Source: Cricetomys ansorgei (taxonomy: Eukaryota > Chordata > Mammalia > Rodentia > Nesomyidae). From it: a stretch of 64,000 nucleotides of DNA. Position numbers and translations under genes: made by a program. The notes under the pieces are model-generated. The model was not told the DNA's origin. It saw only the letters and a list, made by a program, of their open reading frames with translations, and ran no database searches. Positions 52,031 through 64,000 of the stretch are shown here, piece by piece; position 1 is the first letter of the stretch; each line of letters starts with the position of its first letter. The stretch is from NCBI GenBank assembly GCA_026225945.1, contig JAMJFZ010000769.1:146501-210500 (forward strand), in the 5' to 3' direction.

Positions 52031-52539
52031 TGAATATTTAAAATAACATAGATATTTTTCTTCCCACTAATTTAAATGTAGGCACATTTGGTTTCTCCAA
52101 AGATCATGAAGCTAATAATGTTGATCCAGGTGACTTGGATATAGATTTAAATATTACTGTTTCCCAATATTAGAATTGGTGTTAGGGATAGCATTTATCT
52201 GTGGCAGTTAGTACTGTTGCCTTCCTTTTGTTCGTTTACTCATTCAATCTGTCAGTCAGTTCTCTGACTGTATTGGATCTGCTTTTTCAGAAAGCAGTTG
52301 TATATTAAGTTGCTAGGAAGTAAGACAGGTGGCAGGTTTCTTCTCTTCAAGGACCTTTTTGGAGCTGATTTTCTGAAACATACATACGTAGAAACTCTAG
52401 AAAAGAAATATAGCTATGATAAGGCTTGTGCAGACTTGAATAAGGACATTTTGTCTGAATATAACCTCTTGTTAGATGACTTGACTCTTAAGGATTGACA
52501 GAGAGATGGCTATAGAGAACAGTAGTCTAACTTATTGGG

Positions 52540-52912
52540 TTGTTATTACATATCGAATATTAGAATTATACCTTAGACTATAAAGCTAATCATCAGAGAA
52601 GCTTCCTCTTGCAGCAGATGGGAACAAATAACAGAGAACCACAGCCAAACATTACACAGAGAGAGAGAAAGACCTTGGAGTACTCAGCCCTAAATGGGAT
52701 GTCTCCAAATTCTTCCTCTCAGAGCTCAGGAAACCCAGAGGATATGGAGGCAGAAGGAGTGAGGAAGAGGAGATGGAGGATATCAGGAGAACAAGGCCAT
52801 CTAAATCAACCGAGTAAAACTCATAGGAACTCACAGAGACTGAAGCAGCATGCACAGGGCCTGCATGATTCTTGTGCCAGGTCCCCTCCCCTCCCCCCCC
52901 CCCCCCCCCCCG

Positions 52913-52993
<81 letters not shown>

Positions 52994-53165
52994 TTGTTTC
53001 CAGTTTAGTGATTTTGGGGGATTCCTGAGTGTGTGAATGAGTGGATCTCTGATTCCTGTGTCTTCTCTTGGGCTTTTTGTTTTGTTGGTTTGTCTTGTCC
53101 AACTTTGATGAGATAGTTATTATATTTGATTTTGTTATATTTTTAAAAAATGAATAAATGAGTGA
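52540..53165 (+). mobile_element. Rodent L1 LINE 3' UTR (5'-truncated copy 1)
   Basis: 'gagaagcttcctcttgcagc', 'ctcagccctaaatgggatgt', 'aactcacagagactgaagca', 'gattcctgagtgtgtgaatg' and 'tcttgtccaactttgatgag' give the L1 3' UTR in order. A 420-base frame at 52609 lies wholly inside this UTR and its simple repeats and is not a gene. Confidence 0.85.
52892..52985. repeat. Compound C20-(TC)n-(TA)n microsatellite inside L1
   Basis: Twenty C residues, about 12 TC units and about 24 TA units in direct succession. Confidence 0.93.
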
Positions 53166-53261
53166 TTGAATGAATGAATAAAAACATACAAACTAGGATA
53201 AAGGTTAACAATTGAACTATCATTTATACCTACCTATCTGCTGAAAGAGGGAAAATCAGAT

Positions 53262-53357
53262 TTCTCCAATGTAGTGACACTGGGTATATCAACCACTCCA
53301 GGGCAGGCCTCATGTTCAGGAGTAATAGACCAAAATATAATGGACTCCACAGCTTTG

Positions 53358-53389
<32 letters not shown>

Positions 53390-53632
53390 ACGCGCACGCT
53401 TTTATTTGGTTACAGTTCAGTGTTTTTGTTGGGGGGGTATTTTGTTTTCTTGGTTTTGGGGGATTTTCTTGTTGTATTAGGATTTTTTTTTTAATTTTTG
53501 AGGAAGAACTTAAAGTTGGGTGGGTAGGGAGGGCAAGAGGATCTAGAAGGACTTGGGAGAAGAGAAGAATATGATCAAAATACATTTAAATTAAAAAAAT
53601 GTTTTAAATAATAAAAAATAGAAAAGATTATA
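53262..53632 (+). mobile_element. Rodent L1 LINE 3' UTR (copy 2)
   Basis: 'gtgacactgggtatatcaac', 'cactccagggcaggcctcat', 'acttaaagttgggtgggtag' and 'atgatcaaaatacatttaaa' form an L1 3' end with A-rich tail. It contains a GT microsatellite at 53357-53388. Confidence 0.82.
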
Positions 53633-53714
53633 AAGCCAGTTGCTGGTCCAAGATTACAAGTTAAATTTAGCAGGAATAAATTCAAGAAATCCATTCTGTA
53701 AAAATAATTAAAGG

Positions 53715-53830
53715 AGATCATGAATTTGAGAGAGAGTGGGTAAACATGGAGAGAGTTGGAGGGAGGTGAAGGAGGCATAGAAATGCTGTAAATATAGTAC
53801 TCACATGAAATTCTCAAAAACATTAAAAGG
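53715..53830 (+). mobile_element. Rodent L1 LINE extreme 3' end (copy 3)
   Basis: 'gatcatgaatttgagagaga', 'gagagttggagggaggtgaa' and a tail with attctcaaaaac. It resembles the copy at 46240. Confidence 0.7.
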
Positions 53831-54665
53831 AGAAATGATTCTATTGTATTGTGACCATAACTAATAATGATGTATTATATTCTTGAAAATGCAAACAGGG
53901 TGGATGGATGTTAAGTGTTCACACCACAAAAATCATAATGCAATTTGATATTGCATGCATGCTAGTTACCTACATTTAATCATTCTATTATGTGTTCTTA
54001 TACCTCAGACACCATATTTTATGTAACAATTATGTGTAATTTCAAGTCAATTTAAAAATAAAAAAAATGTTGAATTTGATTTTATTTACAGTTATACATT
54101 AAAACATACACACAGAGAGCATATAAACATGCTTATAATGTTAACAGTATATATTCTGTGGTTATGGGTTGTTATGATTTATTTATTCAGTTGTATAACT
54201 TTCTTTAATTTCTATGTTTACCACAGTAAACACATGTACCTTTCATAGTGAGAAAGTTGGAACATGATCCTTGTATTTTTAGTTCTTATAGCAATTTTCA
54301 GTAATGTATTCCTTCTTTTTCTTTAATCTTGTGCAGCAGTGATTTACTGCAGTAGATCCAGATTACAATCTAGAAAGAAAAATAATGCTTGTCCTCCTTT
54401 TCCTTCTTGGGAGCTAGCAGTGCATGAATGGCCTGCGGGCTCTGCCACTGTAGTCCTTTACAGAACTAAGCTCTTCTCACTGTCAAAGGGCAGAAAAGAG
54501 TTTTTTCCTTAACCATAAATGAACAGAATTCTACCTTATAAAGCTTGGCATATGAGCACAAGTTTTTTGGGTTTTTTTTTCTTCTCAACCTATTATTGTG
54601 ATTTTTGTAGCTCTTGGCAAGTCATCAGGGATTTCCCCTGTGCTTTCTGATGAAATAACAAATGA

Positions 54666-54776
<111 letters not shown>

Positions 54777-55214
54777 TAGCCAGTATTTTAGGTCTTGGTT
54801 ATTTTTCTTTGCTTAAAGAATGGGGAATGGAGATTTTTCACCACCGTTACACTCTTGAGTCATAAGGTCATTCTGCCAGATAAAATTCATTCTTTAAAGT
54901 GTTTGGTTTAGTATCTACTTCGACTATTTTGTTGGATTAGAACTATCTTGAAAGTGTTTGTTGACTATTGTTAAATTGATAAGATATTGATAAATTTTAG
55001 TTTTGCAGTGAATAGCATTTATACTCACATTTATCTTTGTGAAAGTTACATTATTTCCCCCTTTCCCATTATATCTTCGTTTTAAAAAGGGTATTTAGTA
55101 TTAGAGAATTACAGTATTATCAGAACCAAGTTCACAGATACATGTTGTTTATTTAAATGGTAATATTCAGGTGGATGTTATGACAGAGGAAAGATGATTG
55201 GATCTTTTTTGTTG

Positions 55215-55322
55215 TTGTCGTTTTCCAGACAGGGTTTCTATGGGTAGCCCTGTCTGTTCTGGAACTAGCTCTGTAGACCAGGCTGGCCTTGAACTCAAAT
55301 GGTGACAGCACCATGCCACGCT
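55215..55322 (-). mobile_element. B1 SINE, antisense, with deletion
   Basis: 'ccagacagggtttctatggg', 'ctggaactagctctgtagac' and 'caggctggccttgaactcaa' then jump to 'gcaccatgccacgctag'. The middle is missing. It starts about 450 bp after exon 64. Confidence 0.85.
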
Positions 55323-58300
55323 AGATCATTTTTTAAAAAGTCATATGTCTTTGAAAAATGCAGAAGTGTTATGGATATTTTATCAACAGAATGAATTATG
55401 GATAATATTACTTGAGTATCAATATGCATTAAGGATACGTCCATGAAATGAATAGGCACAGACACTACCACAAAGGAATTTAGAATATAATGAAAGATGC
55501 CAGAGGTATATATGAAAATCTGGAGACACACAATGTACACAAAAGGTCACTATCAGTTATGACCACTACTGATCAAAACAATGATTATTGTCTCCATTTT
55601 CAGGCTGAGGCACTGAGGACAACTGAATAGGTAATTTGGTTGTTATATTTAGTTTTGAGGCAGTGGGAAAATGGCACACTATGTGCGCAACTAGCTTTGT
55701 GTAGTGAGGTTCAGAGAAAGTTTGTGGGAATTGGTGTTATCTAAGCCATATAGGTCCAGAAATGTAAGTAGAGCTCACTCTAGGAAAAGTGTTCTAGTCA
55801 TAGGGAGAGAAAGTTGTGTTCTGAGGCCTGGAGTCTAAAGAGAGCCGAGATTACTCAGGAATTGAAAATACTTCAGCATGGCTACTGCAAAGAATTGCAA
55901 GGAGGGCTATTGTAAAATATTAGCCTGTAGAGAGAAGCAGGAGAGAGATTATGAACAGCTTTTAAACCCAAGTTAAAGATTTTAGAGGTCAGTGGGAGCC
56001 ATTCAAAAGATTTTGGCAAGGAGATGATGAAGTCGTTGGATTTTCACTTAGGAAAAACATTCTGCCTGTGAAACAAAGCATGAATAAGGGGTTGAACCAC
56101 TGACAGAGAATCTGTTACAGAATTGAAACCAACTATATGGTGGCCTGAATAGGAATGGAGGTGCATTTCAGTATATAGGAAGTAGATGCTCTAAGCCTTA
56201 CTGATTTGTTTAATGTGGTGGGTGAAAGAAAATCAATGAAGAGAAGACTCATGGGTTCTTGGTTTGGGCTTCCCTGTGAATAGTGAGTATGACTAGAAGG
56301 GTTTGGTAAAAAGTGTAGTACTGAGGAAAAACTATACAAGCAATATTTAGTAATCATAAGCATGGAACTATGGATAAATTAAATATGGAAAGGTTAAGAT
56401 AGTACAGCAACACCAACACACACACACACTCACACAAAGGGGTGAGGGTTAGCGGAGTCATTTAGGACAGAGAATGAGCAACCAAGAAAAATGAGTATAG
56501 AGTCATGGCTAGGAATTCAGTAGGAAAATCCAAGAGGTTGTAGTGAGTGCCACTGCATGGGAAAAAAGAAGGGACCTGTCATTTATGTCAGATGATGTTG
56601 GTCACATGCTCATCATTGTATATAGCAACAGAGAGAGACTTAGAAACTTTGGTAAGGTAATAACACTGAGCAGCTTAAAAGGGAACCAAAAGTATAGATT
56701 GCTGCTGTGTACCTATTCTTAGAGACCTTCAGTTGTAAAGGGGAGAAAAGAGGGGTTGTAACAAGTTAGAGATGACTGAGGAAATTAAAATGACTGGCTT
56801 AAGAGGATAGGATAAAAAGTGGCAAGATACGGGCACGTGGTCTAGAGCCAGACAAACCAAGAGATATTTCCCTTCTACTACAGTGCCAGAGAAAAGGTTA
56901 CCTGCAGGTTCTAGGTAAGGAAGAAATTTGTGAGCAGGAAGATGATGGTAACCCATCTAAAGCCAAATGTTATGTGGAGTTTGAGAATTCTTGTGACACA
57001 GTGAACAGTGGAAGGTAATAAAGCTGACACTGACCTTATCTTTGTGGAGAACAAGAGGGAGGCTAAGTTAAAAACCAACATTAGGAAACTCACATCAACT
57101 GAGTGATTTACAACAGCACCAATCTCTTGTGGCGCACTGTTTCCCTAGCAGTACTCAACAGTCAGAAGCTGCCCACTTCTGTCCTAGAATAGGGAGATGA
57201 CAGCTAGGTGAGGGTTGTGAGGACCTGGGCAAAAGAGTGGTTAGAATATTGTATTTCAGGCTGTTTTGGATAGAAGAAGCTAAATTTGGTAGAGTTTGGC
57301 AATTAGGAGGCAGAGGGTTCAACAAGCAAAGTAAGCTAGGAAGAGTTAGTGAAGGAACTGGAAGCCATGAAGTTGTGTTCAAGGAGACATTGCTGAACAC
57401 TATTTCCAAAGCAGTTTTATGTGATTAGGACTTTGTTATGGGCCATCTGACTAGATGACTAGGTGAATTCTGTGTGAATTTTCATGGAGGAATAATAAAA
57501 AGTTAACATATTGAGAAGTTAGAGTTATTTATGAATCATCATGCTAATACTAAATTCACTTAAAATTGGGGCCCAATCTGAGAAACACTGAATGAGTGTA
57601 AACTTTGGCCACTAAAGTTCTTTGGGAACAAAGACATTCAACCAGCATTCTTCAGAATTGGGTGATATCATAGTCAAGGAACTACTGGTATGTGGTTGTC
57701 ACATAGAGATGGAAGTGCACCAGAAGTGAAATTATTGGGAAGAAACAAATAGGTTCTTTTTCTTTTCATACTGATATTCCCAATGCATAACATGAAACTA
57801 AGCAGAGGGTAGGGCTTTTTGTTTTCATAGTATAAATATATGGATGAAAGCCAGTGGGAGATTCCATTGCCTTAAGAGCTTATAGTCTGAAGTTGTCATT
57901 TTCAGGTGTATAGCTGCCAAGTTTAAGTAGTTAATAAAAGGCTCCCCATGCCTAGGATTTCCTTGGAGACCTGGTTAATGAATCATAGCAGGCACAAAGG
58001 AGTTTGGGGTGGGGTGGAGTCAAGGGGCTGAAAAGAGAAAGTCTTCTGTCTTTTTTTCTTCTCTTGACCCTGCCTCATCCCAGAGGTACTTCTTTTCTTT
58101 GATAAAAAAGAGAATTATGAACTGGTTATTATAAAGTGCTATAGAATATTCCTGTAAGATCTCAAAAGTTCAAAAGAGGTAACCAGCTGTTCCAGGTTAT
58201 ACTATGGCAAAACTCAGACTAGGCAGAAATGTCTCTAATGTCTTATGACTATTATCCCTTTTTATAACTGCCTTGTAATTGTATGAACATTATTTAGTTT

Positions 58301-60359
58301 TTATGGTCAAAGAGTCCTATTCATTGTCCTCATCTCAGCATGTGTCAAATTTTTTGGTAAACACTGGGAAATGGAGGAGTTGGATATTGTAAAAAACATG
58401 TTAGCCATTTAAGGTGATAACCTTGTAATAAACTTAAGCTCTGAATGTAGGATGATTTCATTGAATTTTTACTTTTAAGCAGATTTGAAATTCTCAGCAT
58501 TTCTATTCAGAACCTCACTCTTATTTGAAAAAAAAAAGACCAGGATAGCAAAATTATAGTGTATTTATCTAAATTAGGTACTGAATTCTTAAGAATGCAT
58601 GCATAATGCCATGCAGACTATGGCCCCATGTGCAGTGAGAACATAGAGTGAAAAGCTTCACCAATCCATCTACTTTTGAAAAACACATGTGGTCCAATTC
58701 CTTAGTGAGTTTTCAATAAGTGATTTAAGAACTTCCACTAAATATTCTATTTGCTTAGGTTTATCTTCTAGCCACTTTTTTATTTTTATTCCTGCAAAAG
58801 TCTGATAAAGAGCTATTGTCCTTGGCCTAAGCAAATGAAACTTGCCCTGGCTAGCTTTTCCTACAAATGTCTACTTCTACTATGTCTTACATTAATGGAA
58901 ATTAGTGATGTTATCTCAGTGATTTCTTGATGCCAGTGAAGAGATTGAATTACAGGTGCTGTGGAAAACATGCTTAGCCACCTCTATTAAGCATTTGATC
59001 TTTCTTTTAACCTTTTCTTTCAAAGTTCAATATTACAGAAAACCAAATAATGCATCTTATCTACTGTACAGAATATGCTACTTAAGTTATGTACATCACC
59101 ATTGGCTTGCAATGCCCCTAGTTTATAATCACTTTTATGTTGCATGAGTCTATAGTGCTTTTCTGTGCATTGTGAATAAAAGTATAGTTGCTAGAACAGC
59201 AGAGACAAATTGAAAATCTTGCTGAGAAGGATTTGAAAGCTGGTTCATGTGGTTGATAGCCTGGGGAAAGTATGAAGAAGATAATAAAAGTTTTTCCTTT
59301 CTTCTGTGATTCTGATGACACTACATAAATGTGTATTTTCTATAATTAAAAAGATAGCCAACTTTCAAGATCAGAAGTAAAAATGCACTTAACAAAGCAA
59401 GTATATTTAGTTTATTAGTGTGTAGGGGGTTGTAGAGAGCCCAAATCACAGGGCTAAATATATGACAGTTGATAAATGTGATAAATATTTTCCATGCAAC
59501 AAGAAATTGAAGATAATTTGCCTCTGTTCAGCAAGTAAATCCTAAATTATAATCATGTGGTACAGCACAGAGTTGCCTGAATAAAGTTTCTGCATTTGCC
59601 TTCACTAAGACAAACAAGGTAAAAAAAAAAAAAGTGCTTTCCTCTGGGTAAATGGACCTTACTTTCTAATAGTGCACTAAAGGTGGCTAAAGAAGGTATT
59701 AGGCAGGGTTCGGTTGGTAAAGAAGACTCATAGGACCCACAATAACATGCTTATACATCTGCAGTTTATTGTCAGAGAAAGCTACAACATAATAGCATTA
59801 AAAGGAGGAACAGATCCTCAGCCATACGTTGTCTCACAAGGGCTCCTAACAAACAGAATAATTATTTTGTGCCCCCCATCTACTTTTTCTGTATACATAT
59901 ATTATTTTTTTATATAGGTTAGAGAGCATATCTCTGTTATATCAGAGTTTAAAACGTCTTGAAGACATTACAAACAGTGCTTTTAAATGTATGTTACTTC
60001 ACAGATATCAGTGCTTCAAAGAGAAAGAGGTTCTGTGATAACACCCATCTATCTTCCAGGTGAAGTACTGTGGTCTTTTGGCTGGTCCTGAGTCCTGATG
60101 TTGTGATATCAAAGGATACTTTGTAGGCTCCATTCTCCAGTAATCCTCATTTTATTTGCCCATTATTCTAGGCACCTTTCCATATTTGCTCTTCTTTGTG
60201 GAATTGGATAGCCTCAAAGTATTGTTCTTACATTAGAACTAGACCACTACTTTTTATCACTTAACCTTTATTTAAGAGTGAATTCTAGCTGCCCAAGTAT
60301 TCGTAGCCCAGCTCCCAACTTTTATAAGTTTTTTTTAAAAAATTAGTTCTCTCAGGGTT
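55323..60359. other. Transposon-poor intronic block
   Basis: I recognise no SINE or LINE in 5 kb, only a short CA stretch at 56412-56435. Short frames on both strands have no family-like sequence. Confidence 0.5.
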
Positions 60360-61195
<836 letters not shown>

Positions 61196-61839
61196 AACTT
61201 CTGATTTTTGTTCTTAGGAAGTACTATACCACCAAATTAAACATAATGCTGTCTCAGTGATCCAAGTGTTCAAATTGTCCCTCCACCCAATTATAGATTT
61301 TTACACACAGTAATGGGGCAGAAAACATTTTTGTCATGTAATATTATAAAAGAGAAGACATACATCATGCAAACCTTTTACCAAACCTCAATACTGTTCT
61401 TAAATTTTTGATTGTCATAATTAATGGAAAAAATATTCATTCAGAGTGTGACAAGTCACTCTTTCCAATATTTTAATGCATAAATATTCTTATGGTATAC
61501 TTTATAGCTCAGGAACTTAATAACTAATATATCCTTTGAATGAAGAGCCAAAAGACACAGTCATATTTAATATCGTTTCATGGAATGAGAGTCACAGGCC
61601 GAGCTATCATGCCTTCATTCATAGTGATTGATTCATTGGCTAACTTGTTCACTTGTTATCTATTTAATAAGGTAAAATTTTTAATCAGTTCTTTCAACCC
61701 AAAGGGAATGTGAGTCAAAGCTAAGAGAGCATTCTTTCTCATTTATACCAATGTTGCATTATATTTCTTCTTAGGAAAAAAAAAACATATTTGGTGACTT
61801 CTTTACCCTCAGCATAAGACTCACTAACTCAAGGCAGCA

Positions 61840-62100
61840 ACTGAAACAGAAGGATGGAAGAATTGTTTGTTTACTGGCTTTCTCAGTTTGCTTTTTATAT
61901 ACAACCCTGGGCCACTTGCCTGGGAATAGCACTGGCCATAGGAGGCTGGGTCCTCTCACATCAGTCATTAATCAAGAAAATACACCACAGGCTTGGCCAC
62001 AGGCTGATTTTATGAAGGCATTTTCTCAGTTGAGGTTGCTCTTCCCAGGTGATCTATGCTAGTGTTAAGTTGACAAAAAGAAACCACCATAGCAATGTTG
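61840..62100 (-). mobile_element. Rodent interspersed repeat, family not assigned
   Basis: 'cattaatcaagaaaatacac', 'aaggcattttctcagttgag' and 'tgttaagttgacaaaaagaa' match a repeat I know as common in rodents but cannot name. Orientation is uncertain. It is non-coding. Confidence 0.5.
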
Positions 62101-63057
62101 CCAGTGATTAAGACTCTGTTATAGATCAGTTCAGGAACAACTAGGTCTGGCATCCATAAAAAAGAAAGAGGAGGAGGGGAAGAAAACATGATAGAGGGAA
62201 CAGGTATCTGTAAAGTTTTGTCTTTTGATTATCATTTTAATTGTAATTTGGTCCCACAGGTGCAGCCCATTTGTCAAGAGGCAATAGTTGCTCAGGTTCC
62301 TTTGTTTACAACTCCACCCATGGGTCAGAGAAAGTGAAACTCAATGGAAAGAGATTCTGATCTCCTTTTAGCCTTTGCTAATTCAGCTAAGGAATAGCAG
62401 TTTTCATCAGCCCTAATATCAGCATGCAGATCCATTCTAATCCATTTTGTTAACATCTTCAATTTGTGTTCTTATTCCAAACTCTTCTAGAAAGCTGCAT
62501 TTTCATTCATAATTAAATCCAAAGCCTGTGCTACTACAAACTAAGGGTAGTTTGCCAACCAGCATCAACAGTTTTTTTTCTCAATTTTTCTTTATAAATA
62601 ATGCCTTAGTTTAGTTAGGAATGAGTTATGGATCTTGTATATAATCTCACTCCTGACACTGACTACAATAATAGTGCAGTTAGACATTCAGTTTTTAGGA
62701 AGGACATCAAGAGCCAAATGGCATTGTTTGCAAATTACAGTACTTTTCAGGATCAGGATACCATATACCAGCTACCCCAAGATATGTTTCACAGCTACTG
62801 GCTGCATCACAGCGTGTTCCAAAGCCTATGTGACTCCTTGCAAGAGCCACACCAAGGCACATTTTGTCTCTTCTGTCAAGAGCTACTGATGTGAACATAA
62901 GCATGACAGATATGACCCTGGAAGGCTAGTCGTTTCTCTCCTCTCTCTACCCCTTCTTCTTCCCACAGCCTTTAGGCATGAAAAACACACTACCACCTGG
63001 TACTATTCCTCAATGGCACCAAAGCTTTAGCTTCTTTTTCCATGAAAGTATTTTTGA

Positions 63058-63240
63058 GGAGGCTGGAGAGATGGCTTGGTGGTTAAGAGCATATACTATT
63101 CTTGCAGAGATCCCTGCATCCATATTGGACAGCAACAACCACATGTAATTCCAGATCCAGGGGGTCTGACTACTGGCTTCTTTGACCACCTGTACTCATA
63201 TGTACATACCCACACATACATAATTTTAAAAGAAACAAAA
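63058..63240 (+). mobile_element. B2-family SINE
   Basis: The head is 'gaggctggagagatggcttg', the body 'gtaattccagatccaggggg' and the tail 'acacatacataattttaaaa'. Confidence 0.9.
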
Positions 63241-63267
63241 TCATTAATGTATTTTTGAAACAAAACA

Positions 63268-63462
63268 TTTAAAAATATTTATTTTATTTTTTGTGTATGA
63301 ACATTTTGCCTGTATGTGTGTATGTGTACCACATGTGCACCTGGTGCCCTTGGACATGAGAAGACATCGGATCCCTGGAGATATAATGCTGGTGAACAAC
63401 CATCTATGTGGGTGCTAGGAGTTGAACCCAGGTCATCTTCAAGAGCAGCAAGTGCACTTACA
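63268..63462 (-). mobile_element. B2-family SINE, antisense
   Basis: 'aaaaatatttattttatttt', 'tgcacctggtgcccttggac' and 'gtgctaggagttgaacccag' end at 'agagcagcaagtgcactta'. It forms an inverted pair with the B2 just upstream. Confidence 0.87.
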
Positions 63463-63674
63463 CACACACACATTTGTACACATGTACTTTTTAAAAAAAT
63501 TATAGATATGTATTTATATAATGGAAATGGTTAGCTTCAAGAAAAAGAAGAGCTTCACAAAATCTTCCGTTGGTTGTTTACTGAGGTTTGCAGAAAAGCT
63601 CATCATTTTGTTTAAAGTTTCACCAAAATAAACTCTCTGTATTCTTTCATAGGTTTGGTTTGAACTTTGAGCAC

Positions 63675-63676
<2 letters not shown>

Positions 63677-63739
<63 letters not shown>

Positions 63740-63757
63740 AGGGAGAGGGAGAGGGAC
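63677..63757. repeat. Compound (GT)n-(GA)n-(GGGAGA)n microsatellite
   Basis: About 15 GT units, about 11 GA units, then four GGGAGA units. Confidence 0.93.
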
Positions 63758-64000
63758 TGGGGGGAGAAAGAGAGGGGGAACGGAGAGAGAAACAGAGAGA
63801 CATTTCAATTCCTCACATTTCTTTCCTCATTCCTTTGCTGGTCTGTTGCATGTTCTCTGTCTGCTTAAATAGAAGGCTTTTAGAAATTGCTCCATGAAAA
63901 AAAATTCTGTTTGCTATGTTTGTTTGGGGAAGTGTGTTCGTCCATCTTCTGTAATGTATTAGTTTTGTATTTAACCACATCCAGTTTTAGCAGAGAACAC

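Noticed and set aside
52609..53028. 139-codon frame
   Set aside because: It lies inside an L1 3' UTR and ends in TC and TA microsatellites; it is not in the L1 coding region.

Overview
This window is a piece of a mammalian X-linked gene, the dystrophin gene (Dmd), from a muroid rodent. It is read in the sense direction on the + strand. Only three short stretches are coding: the unique first exon of the short isoform Dp71 (ATG at 14574, donor at 14594), Dmd exon 63 (20127-20188, 62 bp) and Dmd exon 64 (54694-54768, 75 bp). They join in phase. Full-length dystrophin reads exon 62 (upstream of the window) - 63 - 64. Dp71 reads MREQLKG from its own exon and then [11 protein letters not shown]... 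from exon 63. Exons 62 and 65 were looked for and not found. The assignment rests on translated dystrophin peptide matches, exact exon lengths, matching phases and canonical GT/AG splice sites.

Layout: 1-14340 is the 3' part of intron 62. 14341-14800 is a CpG-rich, TATA-less promoter with Sp1-type GC boxes that drives Dp71 (and, by known biology, Dp40). 14594-20126 is the Dp71 first intron, shared with the end of intron 62 and almost free of SINEs. 20189-54693 is the complete 34.5 kb intron 63. 54769-64000 is the start of intron 64.

The host is placed by its repeats: many B1, B2, B3 and ID/B4 SINEs, several rodent L1 3' ends, one URR1-like rodent hAT element, one MER5A-like hAT element and old L1M fragments. 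Many of the better-preserved B1 copies share a 'gttgtaac' variant, unlike the mouse consensus as I remember it. I therefore do not name a species; Muridae or Cricetidae is as far as I would go. Other open reading frames are judged to be chance, repeat-derived or simple-sequence translations.

I found no new gene system. The observations most worth checking are candidate cis-regulatory sites (a perfect MEF2 consensus in intron 63, an HNF1-like palindrome and an AGGTCA direct repeat upstream of Dp71), an unclassified 0.87 kb LTR-like composite repeat, a nested SINE cluster, a 320 bp homopyrimidine tract, and the SINE-poor zone around the Dp71 promoter.
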